A stretch of DNA of 59,413 nt, taken from NCBI GenBank assembly GCA_002281295.1, contig NCFS01000009.1, positions 1 through 59,413 of the forward strand, read 5' to 3'. This document shows positions 11,786 to 21,452 of this stretch, one piece after another. The translations under genes were made by a program, and so were the position numbers. Under the pieces are notes generated by a model that saw nothing but the letters and a program-made list of their open reading frames with translations, was not told where the DNA came from and ran no database searches. Source of the stretch: Halothiobacillus sp. 35-54-62 (lineage in GTDB: Bacteria > Pseudomonadota > Gammaproteobacteria > Halothiobacillales > Halothiobacillaceae). Each line of letters begins with the position of its first letter. Within the stretch, counting starts at the first letter, position 1.

Positions 11786-12962
11786 GATGCGCCACTCCGC
11801 CCGATTGGCCGTCCGATTTACCCTTGGGTTGTTCTGCGGGCGGCTCAATGCCCGGTTCGATGCCCGGTTCGATCAAGAGGGCCGCCAGTTCCTCGGTCAC
11901 GTCGATACCGACCGGACACCAGGCTATGCACCGGCCGCAACCCACGCATCCACTCCGGCCGAACTGCTCTTCCCAGGTGCCGAACTTGTGAGTCAGCCAT
12001 TGGCGATAGCGCTGAGGCCGTTCGGCCCGAATCACAATGCCGTGGATGTAGCTGTGATCGGGGTTGAAACAACTCTCCCACTGACGCACATGGCTGGTTT
12101 GACGCCCATCCAGCGAGATTTCATCCCCATGTGTCTGGCAGAAACAGGTCGGGCAGACCGCCGTGCAGTTACCGCAACTGAGGCAACGGTCATCGAGTGT
12201 TTTCCAGTGCGGATGCTCGACCGCTGTAACCAGTTTGTCCTGTAGCGGACCGGCCGGCAGGGTACGCTGCTGCTGTTTCGCCGCCTGTTCAATACCCGCG
12301 TTGGCGCGTTCGATCTGAGCGGATGTGGCTTCCGTCACATCCAGCCGAACGACGACATCCCGACCGCGTTCGGTATGGACCTCAAGAATGAAACCCTCAT
12401 CGAGTTCGGACAGGGACAGATCGTAGCCGGAGCGCGCCCGTGGCCCGTCGCCGGTGGCCGTACAGAAGCAGGTAGCCGCTGATCGCATGCAGTTGACGGC
12501 GACGAGAAACAGGCTTTGGCGTCTTTGGCTGTACTGGGGATCGGGATGTGCACCATGCATGAAGTGGCGGTCGTGAATCGACAGGGCAGCCAGATCGCAG
12601 GCACGTATGCCGATAATTGCGGTCGGGCGCGTTGCCATCGGTTCCTCGCGAAAAGCGAGGCTGCCATCGGGCCGACGATCACTGCGCCATAGGGTTTCGC
12701 GCGATACGAACGTCATCGGCTTCAGCGCCTGGGGGCCGGTAGCCCAGTCGAAGCAGCGCACGCTATCGGATTTTTCGAGTCGGTAACGGCCCGGCGCCTG
12801 CTCATCTGTAATTCCGATGGGAAGTTGATCCACCCCGGCCAGATGGTCGAAGATGATGGCATGATCCCGAACCTGCGGCCCAATCACGTCGTAGCCTGCG
12901 GACATCAACTGATCGATGAGCGTCTGCAAGCGGTCTCTGGGCAGAAAGCGTTGTATGTTCAT
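11778..12962 (-). CDS. hydB: Group 3b hydrogenase 4Fe-4S (beta) subunit
   Basis: Iron-sulfur subunit of 394 residues, related to the anaerobic sulfite reductase A / HydB family. Two clusters are predicted from [16 protein letters not shown] and [16 protein letters not shown] in the C-terminal half. Two further cysteine patches lie in the middle ([21 protein letters not shown]). The C-terminus repeats Glu-Pro-Gly-Ile three times before a charged tail. It starts 30 nt after hypE and begins the structural-gene half of the operon. Confidence 0.9.
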   Translation of the reverse strand: MNIQRFLPRDRLQTLIDQLMSAGYDVIGPQVRDHAIIFDHLAGVDQLPIGITDEQAPGRYRLEKSDSVRCFDWATGPQALKPMTFVSRETLWRSDRRPDGSLAFREEPMATRPTAIIGIRACDLAALSIHDRHFMHGAHPDPQYSQRRQSLFLVAVNCMRSAATCFCTATGDGPRARSGYDLSLSELDEGFILEVHTERGRDVVVRLDVTEATSAQIERANAGIEQAAKQQQRTLPAGPLQDKLVTAVEHPHWKTLDDRCLSCGNCTAVCPTCFCQTHGDEISLDGRQTSHVRQWESCFNPDHSYIHGIVIRAERPQRYRQWLTHKFGTWEEQFGRSGCVGCGRCIAWCPVGIDVTEELAALLIEPGIEPGIEPPAEQPKGKSDGQSGGVAHHE

Positions 12963-12992
12963 GTCGGTTCACTCTGAATGTCGGTTCAAGCA

Positions 12993-14036
12993 TTAACAGA
13001 TTCGGGGCAGGGGGTCGTCTTCCAGTTCCTGTAGCGTTCGTTCGCCGCCCCACTCGTTCTTGATGAGTACGCGACGATGATCCGGCACCACAGTCCCGAT
13101 CCGGCGTGCTTCCCGGCCCTGGGGCAAGTCCTGCCAAAGTCGGAGCGCTTCATCGGCTTCCCTGGCGGCCACAATGGCCACCACACGGCCTTCACAGGCC
13201 AGATACAGCGGATCGTAGCCCAGCATATCGCAGACACTTTGCACGCTGCCGCGAATGGGGATTTGTTCTGCCATCAGCTGAATCCCCAGCCCGGTAGCCA
13301 GGGCGATTTCATGCAGCACGGTGGCCAGGCCGCCGCGTGTGGGATCGCGCATGGAGCGCAGGCCGGGCAGATCGAGCACGGCTTGAGTCAAGGGCAATAC
13401 GCTGGCGCTGTCGGATTCCAGGGTTCCGCTCAGTCCAAACTGCTCTCGGGCCAGCAGCACGGCGATGCCATGATCACCGACCGGCCCGCTGACCAGAACC
13501 GCATCGCCCGCCTGAATTTGATCGCTGCCCAGCGTCAATCCGCGGGGCCGCACGCCGATGCCCGATATCCCGAAGTAGATGCCCCCACACAATCCGCGCG
13601 GCAGCACCTTGGTATCGCCGGTCACGACGTGGACGTCGCAGGCCCGCGCCGCTTCGGCCATGCTGGCAATAATTTGCTGGAGCTGTGCCAGCGGCAATCC
13701 TTCCTCGAGAAAGGTGTTCACGCTGAGATAGAGGGGTTTGGCGCCGGACACCGCCAGATCGTTGATGGTGCCATGCACGGCCAGACTGCCGATATTGCCG
13801 CCGGGGAAAAACAGCGGCTGAACCGTGACGCCATCGCTGGTGAAGACCAGGTCGTGGTCGGGCTCCAGCCGGTTGGGCAGAATCGCGGCATCGGACAGGG
13901 GGGATAGCCAGGGATTACCCAGGTGGCGGACAAAGACGGTTTCGATCAACCGCCGCATGACGCGACCGCCGTTGCCGTGGGCCAGTGTAATGAATTCGTC
14001 GTGTCCGGTCGCCGTGCCGATGACTGGATTGGTCAC
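12993..14036 (-). CDS. hypE: Hydrogenase maturation protein HypE
   Basis: Dehydratase that converts the carbamoyl group on its C-terminal cysteine to the nitrile ligand of the NiFe centre. The 347-residue product ends exactly in PRIC, the hallmark acceptor tail. The N-terminal region (LAHGNGGRVMRRLIE) and the ATP-binding motif region (VVTGDTKVLPRG) match PurM-like HypE proteins. It follows hypF with no gap, and the two act together in cyanide-ligand synthesis. Confidence 0.95.
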   Translation of the reverse strand: MTNPVIGTATGHDEFITLAHGNGGRVMRRLIETVFVRHLGNPWLSPLSDAAILPNRLEPDHDLVFTSDGVTVQPLFFPGGNIGSLAVHGTINDLAVSGAKPLYLSVNTFLEEGLPLAQLQQIIASMAEAARACDVHVVTGDTKVLPRGLCGGIYFGISGIGVRPRGLTLGSDQIQAGDAVLVSGPVGDHGIAVLLAREQFGLSGTLESDSASVLPLTQAVLDLPGLRSMRDPTRGGLATVLHEIALATGLGIQLMAEQIPIRGSVQSVCDMLGYDPLYLACEGRVVAIVAAREADEALRLWQDLPQGREARRIGTVVPDHRRVLIKNEWGGERTLQELEDDPLPRIC

Positions 14037-16397
14037 TCAAGTCTCCTCCCTGTAACGCAACGCGGGCAGCCTGTCCATCACCTGGCCAAAACTGATGCCT
14101 GCATCATTGCAGGGTATGCGCTCATGGAGCAAGACGTCGAATCCATTGGCCGCAAGCGCAGCGACTGCGGCTTCAGTCAGTCGCCGGTTCTGGAAGACCC
14201 CGCCAGTCAGGCCAATACTGCGGATCGATGCCGAGGAACGTGCGGCCTGAGCCTGTGTCAACAATATCTGAACCAGGGTGGCGTGAAAATCCGCCGCACG
14301 CTGAATGGCGCTCAAACGGTGATCCAGGAGATGCCGGATCAAGGGGGGCCAGCGACAGCGTAACACCCCATCAAAATCGCTGTGATGAAACAGCTCGACC
14401 GGGTTACCCGCGCCCCGCGCGAACGCTTCCAGCCGCGTGGGCGCCTGGGCCTCATGACTGACGGTATCGACCAGATTCAACAGGGCCGCTGCCGCATCGA
14501 ACAGCCGACCGACGGATGAGCTGGATGGGCAGTTGAGCCGCCGTTGCCACACTGCCCGCAAGAGGGTTAATTCCGTTGCGGCAATATGGGCTGGCTTCCA
14601 GTCCGAGCCGCATTCCCAGCTCAGTGTGGCCGCCAGACGCCACGGCGCCCGGATGGCAGCCTCTCCGCCGAGTAACGGGAAAGGTTCGAACGTGGCATGG
14701 CGTCGCCACTGGCCGGGACGCCCGATCAGGGCTTCCCCGCCCCAAAGGGTGCCGTCCGTCCCCAGGCCGGTACCATCCCAGGTGAATACCAGCGTGTCTT
14801 CGCTGAAACGCCCATGTTCGCCACACAGGGCGGAAGCGTGGGCGAAATGATGTGGAATCGAATGACAGTCCCGTCCCGAGGCGCGTGCCCAGCGGGTCGC
14901 CTGGTAATCGGCATGCGTATCGTGGATCATCTCTTCAGGCTGCACGCCATACAGTTCGCAGAGCGTCCGGATCTGTTGCTCGAAGGCCAGCTGCGTGCGG
15001 AAATTTTCCAGATCGCCGATGTGTGGCGAGAGCACCAGTCGCGTACCCCAGGCCAGACAGACCGTGTTTTTCTGCTGGGCGCCGACAGCCAAGACCGGAT
15101 GCGATACAGGCCAGGGCAGATCGATTTCCAGCGGCGTGATCCCGCGACCGAGTCGCAGGGGACGAAGCCGATGCCCGATGCGCCGATAGACGCTGTCATC
15201 AACGCGATGATGAATCGCGCGGTTGTGATGCAAAAAGGCATCGGCAATGGTCGCAAGCTGCTGCTCGGCCACCGCGGGGTCGATCATGGTCGGATTACCG
15301 CTGATATTCGCCGAGGTGGCAATCAGCGGTCGGCCCAACGCCTCAAGAAGCAGATAGTGGAGCGGGGCGCAGGGCAGCAGGGCTCCCACCTCATTCAGTC
15401 CGGGTGCGACGGCCGGGCTCAGGCTGTGTTCGGCATGCAGGGGGAGCACGACTACCGGGCGTTCCTCGCCCAGCAACGTCTGTGCTTCGGCCGTATCGAA
15501 CCCGGCGGTATGACGAACGGCATCCAGGCCGTCCGGGCCTCGCCAGGGAAACATCACGGCCAGCGGCTTGTCCGGTCGGTGCTTGCGCAGACGCAACAGC
15601 GATGCAGCCGCGCTATTGGTGGCGTCGGCCATCAGGTAATACCCTCCAACGCCCTGTACAGCCACAATTGCACCGGAGGTCAGCGCGCGCGTAGCGGCAT
15701 CCAGGGCGTGTTGATTGTCGGTGATCGTCCTATCGCCCTTGTCGGTATAGGTCAAGTGCGGGCCGCAGTGTGGACAGGCAATCGACTGGGCATGAAAGCG
15801 GCGATTATTCGGATCGTGATATTCCCGGTCGCAATCCGGGCACAAGGGGAAATCCTTCAGACTGGTTCGCACGCGATCGTAGGGCAGGCGATCTATCAGC
15901 GTATAGCGCGGCCCGCACTGGTCGCAATGGGTAAAAGGATAGCGGTGGCGGCGATTATTCGGGTCATTCATCTCTGCCAGACACAGGGCGCAGATCGGGG
16001 TATCCGGGGGAATGGAGGGGGAAAGATGGGGCGGTGTATCGGCCAGGGTCTGGCTGGGCCGGATCTCGAAGGCAGCGCCGGGCAGGGCCGCGATCGACCC
16101 TACGCACACAATGCGGGGGCGAGCGGTTTCCGGTGCCTCCCGAATCAGCGCGTGCTCGAACCGGGTCAGGCGGGTTTGCGACCCCTGCGCTTCAATCATC
16201 ACCTGGCCGCCGCAATTCCACACCTGACCCGTGAGATTGCAGCGCGTTGCCAGTCGCTGAACGAAGGGACGAAACCCCACACCCTGCACGCGCCCATCCA
16301 ACGCCCAGCGGCGAGCCAGAACCGGGTCGTCAATGGGGTCGTCATCAGTGGAATTGACCGAGGCGATCATCTCCATGATCGGACCCGGTGTCGTCAT
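14037..16397 (-). CDS. hypF: Carbamoyltransferase HypF
   Basis: Makes the carbamoyl-adenylate from carbamoyl phosphate and ATP and transfers it to HypE. Domains in order over 786 residues: acylphosphatase-like (from about 28, RWALDGRVQGVGFRPFVQRL), two zinc fingers with paired CxxC (CALCLAEM, CDQCG, CPDCDREY, CPHCG), a YrdC-like Sua5 domain (about 205-390), and the Kae1-like carbamoyltransferase domain with HHFAHASAL and the C-terminal GLTGGVFQNRRLTE. Size is normal. Its start overlaps the hypD stop by 4 nt. The ATG at residue 9 is an alternative start. Confidence 0.95.
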   Translation of the reverse strand: MTTPGPIMEMIASVNSTDDDPIDDPVLARRWALDGRVQGVGFRPFVQRLATRCNLTGQVWNCGGQVMIEAQGSQTRLTRFEHALIREAPETARPRIVCVGSIAALPGAAFEIRPSQTLADTPPHLSPSIPPDTPICALCLAEMNDPNNRRHRYPFTHCDQCGPRYTLIDRLPYDRVRTSLKDFPLCPDCDREYHDPNNRRFHAQSIACPHCGPHLTYTDKGDRTITDNQHALDAATRALTSGAIVAVQGVGGYYLMADATNSAAASLLRLRKHRPDKPLAVMFPWRGPDGLDAVRHTAGFDTAEAQTLLGEERPVVVLPLHAEHSLSPAVAPGLNEVGALLPCAPLHYLLLEALGRPLIATSANISGNPTMIDPAVAEQQLATIADAFLHHNRAIHHRVDDSVYRRIGHRLRPLRLGRGITPLEIDLPWPVSHPVLAVGAQQKNTVCLAWGTRLVLSPHIGDLENFRTQLAFEQQIRTLCELYGVQPEEMIHDTHADYQATRWARASGRDCHSIPHHFAHASALCGEHGRFSEDTLVFTWDGTGLGTDGTLWGGEALIGRPGQWRRHATFEPFPLLGGEAAIRAPWRLAATLSWECGSDWKPAHIAATELTLLRAVWQRRLNCPSSSSVGRLFDAAAALLNLVDTVSHEAQAPTRLEAFARGAGNPVELFHHSDFDGVLRCRWPPLIRHLLDHRLSAIQRAADFHATLVQILLTQAQAARSSASIRSIGLTGGVFQNRRLTEAAVAALAANGFDVLLHERIPCNDAGISFGQVMDRLPALRYREET

Positions 16398-17545
16398 GCC
16401 ATCGCTCGATCAGTCGGTGTGACTGCGCCACTACTCCACCAGATTCGACAGGCACCTTCATCGGAAACCATGCAGGGGCCGACCGGGTTTTGGGGATGGC
16501 AACCCCTGCCATACAGTCGGCATTGCGGCGGGGTGATGCGGCCAAGCACCACCCGGGCACAATCGCAGCCCGCCGGCATCTCGCCGCGTCGGGCCTCGGC
16601 ATCGTCGAACACCTGGGGGAAATGGACGCGGGCATCGTGTCCGGCCAGCGCCGGTCGGCAGGCATAGCCCGATTCCGCGAAAATGCCAATACCGCGCCAG
16701 GGCGCATCCTGGATAGTGAAGACGGCATCCATCAGGAATTGCGCGCGCGCGTTGCCCTCGGCCGTGACGCACTGGGGATAGCAGTTCTCCAGTTGCGGGC
16801 TGTTGCGGGCGGCCTGGGCCATCACGGCGTGAATGGCCTGTAGCAACAGCTCGGGCGTGAATCCGGCCACGGCAGTCGGCAGGGCATGTTTTTCGGCGAC
16901 AAAACGCCATTGATCGGCCCCCATGATGGTTGCCACATGACCGGGCGCGATCAAGGCATCGAACCCGGCCTCATCACTGTCCAGCAGATGGGCGATTGCC
17001 GGCCAGGTTTGGCGCGCACTGAGCAGGAGCAACAGATTGTCCGGCAGCCCCGGTTGGGACAGCAGGGCGGCAATCGGCGCGGTCGTGGTTTCGAAGCCGG
17101 CGGCAAAGAACACGATTTTTTTTTCGGGATTCTGTCGGGCCAGGATCAGTACGTCGGCGGGCGAGGCAACCGGAACCACCCGACCGCCACGGGCTTGCGC
17201 ATCCTGCAGTGAGCGCGGTCCGCGTTTCGGTGCATTGCAGGGGACGCGCACCATGTCGCCAAAAGTTGCCACAATCACATGATCCATGAGGCTGAGCGCT
17301 ACTGCGGCATGAATATCCTCTTCCGGGCACACGCAAACGGGACAGCCCGGCCCCGGAATCATATGCAGGTAATCCGGCAATGCCTGACGCAACCCGGCGT
17401 GGGTGATGGTCCGTTCGTGGCCGCCGCACACATTCATGATGCGCAAAACACCGGATTCCGGCCGAGGCAGGGCATGGATGCGCGCCAGCCAATATCGGGG
17501 ATCGCGGCGGAGTGCGCGCTCAGACATGAGCATGGGTGCGGACAT
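16394..17545 (-). CDS. hypD: Hydrogenase Fe-ligand assembly protein HypD
   Basis: Scaffold iron-sulfur protein on which the Fe(CN)2CO unit is built with HypC. The 383-residue product carries the conserved NVCGGHERTITHAGLR, GPGCPVCVCPEEDI, and the C-terminal 4Fe-4S cysteines (AGCDCARVVLGRITPPQC, YGRGCHPQNPVGPCMVSDEG). The start at 17545 overlaps hypB by 26 nt; the ATG at 17527 gives an 8-nt overlap and may be the true start, removing MSAPML. Confidence 0.94.
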   Translation of the reverse strand: MSAPMLMSERALRRDPRYWLARIHALPRPESGVLRIMNVCGGHERTITHAGLRQALPDYLHMIPGPGCPVCVCPEEDIHAAVALSLMDHVIVATFGDMVRVPCNAPKRGPRSLQDAQARGGRVVPVASPADVLILARQNPEKKIVFFAAGFETTTAPIAALLSQPGLPDNLLLLLSARQTWPAIAHLLDSDEAGFDALIAPGHVATIMGADQWRFVAEKHALPTAVAGFTPELLLQAIHAVMAQAARNSPQLENCYPQCVTAEGNARAQFLMDAVFTIQDAPWRGIGIFAESGYACRPALAGHDARVHFPQVFDDAEARRGEMPAGCDCARVVLGRITPPQCRLYGRGCHPQNPVGPCMVSDEGACRIWWSSGAVTPTDRAMA

Positions 17546-18320
17546 GAGGCCGCATCACACCGGATGGTCGGGCGTTCGCGGTAACCGGCGTGAAGTGCGG
17601 TGTGCGCCGTTTCATCATCTGCTCCTCCAGCCAGTTCAACCAGGGTTCGATTCGGCCCTGGCGACTGCTCAATGCCATCACGGGGGCAGGATTGGCCAGT
17701 TGGCGGATATGGGCAGCCACGGCCGCGCAACTGAAATCGTCCAGCACGGCCAACAGATCCGTTTTGGTGATGAGCACCAGATCGCTGATGCGGAACATGA
17801 CCGGATATTTCAACGGCTTGTCGTCGCCTTCCGGCGTCGAGAGCAGCGTGACATTGGCGTGCTGCCCCAAATCGAAACTGGCCGGACAAACCAGGTTGCC
17901 GACATTTTCGATGAACAGGATGTCCAGATCCTTGATCGGCAAGGCATGGACGGCTTGATGCACCATGTCCGCATCCAGATGACAGGCATTGCCCGTGGTG
18001 ATTTGTACCGCAGGCACGCCCTTGGCGCGGATCCGTTCCGCGTCGTTTTCGGTGTCCAGATCGCCCTCGATCACCGCGATTCGGTAGCGCGATTTCAGTG
18101 CCTCAATGGTCGCTTCCAGCAGACTGGTTTTACCGGCGCCCGGTGAAGACATCAGGTTGATCACGAGCACGCCGGCGGCGTCAAAATGGTGCCGATTATG
18201 TCGGGCCGTCTGGTCGTTATGGGCCTTGAGCCCTTCGAGCACTTCGACCGTTCGCACTGTCTGTTCATTCGTGGCATGGTACAGATGATCGGGAATGGCA
18301 CAGCCGCAGGTATCACACAT
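17520..18320 (-). CDS. hypB: Hydrogenase nickel-incorporation GTPase HypB
   Basis: GTPase delivering nickel to the large subunit with HypA. The 266-residue product has the N-terminal MCDTCGC metal motif, the P-loop NLMSSPGAGKTSLLE, the conserved metal-site loop TTGNACHLDADM, and the guanine-specificity loop LITKTDLL. There is no long histidine-rich stretch, so it is not a nickel-storage variant. The final residues (HVRTHAHV) contain three His that could bind metal. The start overlaps hypA by 8 nt (ATGTGTGA). Confidence 0.95.
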   Translation of the reverse strand: MCDTCGCAIPDHLYHATNEQTVRTVEVLEGLKAHNDQTARHNRHHFDAAGVLVINLMSSPGAGKTSLLEATIEALKSRYRIAVIEGDLDTENDAERIRAKGVPAVQITTGNACHLDADMVHQAVHALPIKDLDILFIENVGNLVCPASFDLGQHANVTLLSTPEGDDKPLKYPVMFRISDLVLITKTDLLAVLDDFSCAAVAAHIRQLANPAPVMALSSRQGRIEPWLNWLEEQMMKRRTPHFTPVTANARPSGVMRPHVRTHAHV

Positions 18321-18711
18321 GAGGAACCTCCCAGGGTTTGGATGAAGTCAGGGTTTGGGCGTCGGTCTCGATCCCCAGATCAATACTGGCCAGCAGCAGT
18401 TCCTCGCCACCGCTGAGGTGGGTTTGCCAGTAACCGCAATGGGGGCAGTTCAGATGATTCGAGGGGACTTCGGAATCCCGATTGCACTGGGGGCAATATA
18501 CACGCACCGGGCAAAGTTCCATGTCCAGTTGAGCCCCTTCGGCGGCGGTCCCCCGGCTGGCGAAGGGGAAGGCATGCAGCATCAAATCGGCCTCTACGCC
18601 GGAGAGCAGTCCGATCCGGACGCTGATCCGGCGAATGGATCGCGCCCCGTGCTCTGCCGCCACTCGGCTGGCCTGGCGAACCAGCGACTGGCACAGACTC
18701 AATTCATGCAT
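18313..18711 (-). CDS. hypA: Hydrogenase nickel metallochaperone HypA
   Basis: Small nickel-binding zinc protein of 132 residues that works with HypB. I place the start at the ATG 18711 so that the protein begins MHELSLCQ, because His2 is the conserved nickel ligand and must directly follow the initiator; the ATG at 18720 would add Met-Ala-Thr in front. The zinc ribbon is CPQC ... CPHCG. The chosen start overlaps hypC by 8 nt (ATGCATGA). Confidence 0.93.
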   Translation of the reverse strand: MHELSLCQSLVRQASRVAAEHGARSIRRISVRIGLLSGVEADLMLHAFPFASRGTAAEGAQLDMELCPVRVYCPQCNRDSEVPSNHLNCPHCGYWQTHLSGGEELLLASIDLGIETDAQTLTSSKPWEVPHV

Positions 18712-18946
18712 GGTCGCCATCCACCCCGTTGTCGGTCATGTCATCCAACAGTTGCCAGGTTGCCAGGGCATCGTCCGGCTCCAGTCTGTGCAGGGCATAC
18801 CCCACATGCACAATCACAAAGTCACCGACCGCAATACCCTGATCCTGCACCAGCATGAGATTGATCTCCCGCTCGATGCCCCGTGCCGCAGCGCTGGCCG
18901 TGTCTCCATTCATACGAGTGATCTGCATCGGGATTGCAAGACACAT
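18704..18946 (-). CDS. hypC: Hydrogenase assembly chaperone HypC
   Basis: HypC/HupF chaperone of 80 residues starting MCLAIPMQI; the essential Cys2 is in place. The VGDFVIVHVGYALHRL segment is the conserved oligonucleotide-binding-like fold core. It partners HypD in building the Fe(CN)2CO unit and escorts it to the large subunit. It is the first gene of the hypCABDFE-hydBGDA-protease operon, preceded by an AGAGGA ribosome site about 10 nt upstream of the ATG. Confidence 0.94.
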   Translation of the reverse strand: MCLAIPMQITRMNGDTASAAARGIEREINLMLVQDQGIAVGDFVIVHVGYALHRLEPDDALATWQLLDDMTDNGVDGDHA

Positions 18947-19386
18947 GGCTTTTCATCCTCTCACGTGATCGCTGATAAATGAGCCTGGGAATAAATCACG
19001 GCAGTCGCCAGGAACACCCAAATCCTACCGAGCTAATAAAAGCACGATTACTGAAGGATAACAAGACACGGAGGCGTGTGTTACCCCGCTATGGGTTGCA
19101 GGGCAAATGTATGAACCTGTTCATAAATCTCGCCAAAGCGCGCTTTGCTGCGTTAAAAGTGCACTCAACATGCGCATCGACTCTGTGTATGCTGCGCTGT
19201 TTTGCGCCATTTTTCCTTGCGCTGCACCACTTGTCGCGAGGCACAGGAAGTGGCCACATAGTGGCTCTGGACATATCACAATGAGCGACCCAATATGGCG
19301 CTGGGCGGTTTAAGCCCGCCACAAAAATTGGCCATGACGGCCTGACTCTACATTTTGCCATCCACTGAACATGGGGAGATTACCGA
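18947..19386. promoter_or_regulatory. Divergent intergenic region, hyp operon / P-type ATPase
   Basis: A 440-bp non-coding stretch between two divergently transcribed units. No open frame here has a family match. It must contain the hypC promoter (minus) and the ATPase promoter (plus). I looked for sigma-54 -24/-12 elements on both strands and for FNR-type half sites and found none with correct spacing. A short imperfect hairpin, GGGCGG-TTTAAG-CCCGCC, lies near 19303-19320, about 65 bp before the ATPase start; its role is unknown. Confidence 0.4.
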
Positions 19387-21330
19387 GTGTTTCCCATGAA
19401 AATTACCTCAGAGCACCCCCGTGTTGGCGACGGCAGTGTCGGAAAAAAGCAGTCGGCGCGTTCTACGCCCGGTTTCTGGCAGCATAAAACTGCCTTTATC
19501 GCGATATTTTCCATCCTGGCAATTTTTCTGCATCTGTTGCTCCGTTACGGTTATCACACCGCGCCCGGCTTGTATCAGGGCCCCTTATTGGCCACCCTTG
19601 TTCTGGGGGGGGTGCCGCTGCTCCATGACTTGGTGCAGAAGGTTCTGAAGCAAGAATTTGGCTCCGATCTGTTGGGTGGCATCGCCATCATTACCGCCCT
19701 TTTGCTGGGTGAATATCTGGCGGGCTCGATTATTGTCTTGATGCTTTCTGGCGGCGAAGCCCTGGAAAACTATGCGTTACGCAGCGCTTCATCCGTGCTC
19801 GCTACGCTGGCGAAACGGATGCCATCGATTGCGCACCGCAAACGGGAATTGGACATTACCGATGTCGCCCTGAATGAGGTTGCCGTAGGCGACCTGCTCG
19901 TACTTTATCCGCATGATCTCTGTCCGGTAGACGGCATTGTGATCGAAGGGCATGGCGTGATGGATGAGTCCTACCTGACGGGTGAGCCGTTTCAGATGAC
20001 CAAAACGCACGGATCGACCGTCATTTCTGGCGCGATCAACGGTGAGACGGCGCTGACCATTCGTGCGACCCAGCTTGCCGCCGATTCGCGTTATGCCAAG
20101 ATTATGGAGGTCATGCGAGAATCTGAAGCCCAGCGACCGAAGTTGCGTCGAATCGGCGATCAACTGGGCGCGATTTATACGCCGATCGCACTGGCGGTCG
20201 CCTTGCTTGCCTGGGCCATGAGCGGTGACGCCGTGCGCTTCCTGGCGGTGCTGGTCATCGCCACACCTTGCCCACTGCTTATCGCGATTCCGATTGCCAT
20301 CATCGGTTCAATTTCTCTTTGTGCGCGTCGGGCGATCATCGTCAAGAGTCCTGTTGTGCTTGAACAGATTGCTGAGTGTCGAACCGCCATATTTGATAAG
20401 ACCGGGACACTGACATACGGCGAGCCTAAATTGACGGAACACCTTGTTGCGCCAGGCTTCAATGAAAAAGAAGTATTGACCTTCGTGGCAAGTCTGGAAC
20501 GTTATTCGAAACATCCGCTGGCGCGCGCGATTCTGGATGCGGCGAAGGAGGCCGGGATTCCGCTCTCGGAGGCTACGGAAGTCGGCGAATCGGCAGGGCA
20601 GGGTTTACGAGGCACCGTCTCAGGGCATCAATTGCAGGTCACCAGTCGCAGTAAACTGATCGAGCAACAAGTGCCGGGGTTTGATTTACTTCCCCCGACG
20701 ACTGGCGGATTGGAGTGCGTCGTGGTCATCGATCAACGATATGCTGCGACTTTGCATTTTCGCGATGCGCCGCGCGCCGAGAGTATTCCTTTCGTGGCGC
20801 ATCTGGGGCCAAAACATCAGTTTCAACGCGTGATGATTCTATCTGGGGATCGCGAGTCGGAAGTGCGTTATCTGGCTGAACAAGTCGGTATCACTGAAAT
20901 CCACGCCCAAAAGACCCCTGAGGAAAAACTGGCCATCGTCCGTAAGGAAACTGCCGTCGCCAAGACCCTCTACGTGGGTGATGGAATTAATGACGCCCCG
21001 GCGATGATGGCCGCCACGGTTGGTGTGGCGATTGGGCAGAATAGTGATGTAACCGGGGAAGCGGCAGGCGTTGTGGTGATGGACAATTCCCTGCAGAAAG
21101 TGGATGAGTTCATGCACATCAGCCGGCGGATGCGGGGTATCGCCCTGCAGAGCGCGGTGGGTGGCATGGTGTTGAGCATCATTGGCATGGTCTTTGCCGC
21201 CTCCGGCCATTTAAGTCCGGTGAGCGGTGCCATCCTCCAGGAGGTGATCGATGTTCTGGCAATATTGAATGCCTTGCGCGCTGCCTTTCCGCCTAAAGTG
21301 GTTCATGATCTCTGGCTGTCTGGCGGTTAA
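19387..21330 (+). CDS. P1B-type heavy-metal-translocating ATPase
   Basis: Inner-membrane ATP-driven metal pump, 647 residues. The GTG at 19387 has a GGGGAG ribosome site 8 nt upstream and is preferred over the ATG at 19396. No N-terminal HMA metal-binding domain is present. Motifs in order: LTGEP (actuator), TPCPLLIAIP in the metal-binding helix, DKTGTLT with the phosphorylated Asp, SKHPLA (the P1B His-Pro motif), and GDGINDAPAM. The TPC form instead of CPC or SPC defines a minor subgroup whose substrate is unsettled, so copper, zinc or cobalt should not be assumed. It diverges from the hyp operon and converges on a two-component system that may regulate it. Confidence 0.9.
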   Translation: MFPMKITSEHPRVGDGSVGKKQSARSTPGFWQHKTAFIAIFSILAIFLHLLLRYGYHTAPGLYQGPLLATLVLGGVPLLHDLVQKVLKQEFGSDLLGGIAIITALLLGEYLAGSIIVLMLSGGEALENYALRSASSVLATLAKRMPSIAHRKRELDITDVALNEVAVGDLLVLYPHDLCPVDGIVIEGHGVMDESYLTGEPFQMTKTHGSTVISGAINGETALTIRATQLAADSRYAKIMEVMRESEAQRPKLRRIGDQLGAIYTPIALAVALLAWAMSGDAVRFLAVLVIATPCPLLIAIPIAIIGSISLCARRAIIVKSPVVLEQIAECRTAIFDKTGTLTYGEPKLTEHLVAPGFNEKEVLTFVASLERYSKHPLARAILDAAKEAGIPLSEATEVGESAGQGLRGTVSGHQLQVTSRSKLIEQQVPGFDLLPPTTGGLECVVVIDQRYAATLHFRDAPRAESIPFVAHLGPKHQFQRVMILSGDRESEVRYLAEQVGITEIHAQKTPEEKLAIVRKETAVAKTLYVGDGINDAPAMMAATVGVAIGQNSDVTGEAAGVVVMDNSLQKVDEFMHISRRMRGIALQSAVGGMVLSIIGMVFAASGHLSPVSGAILQEVIDVLAILNALRAAFPPKVVHDLWLSGG

Positions 21331-21452
21331 CGTAATCCCTCATTTTTAGCGGTGAGATTTCGTTTGGAACTGCACTGCTTATCGTTGGTACAGGGTGCTG
21401 ACGTCGGCAAAAGGACCTACCTCATACAGGTTATACCGTCACCCGTCCGTAC

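Noticed and set aside
14697..16667. 656-codon open frame on the plus strand
   Set aside because: Lies wholly antisense to hypF and the end of hypD, which have unambiguous motifs. The translation has no recognisable domain and reflects the GC-biased third-position shadow.
18947..19386. Sigma-54 promoter for the hyp operon
   Set aside because: Expected for some hydrogenases and a sigma-54 activator is nearby, but no GG-N10-GC element with correct spacing was found on the minus strand.
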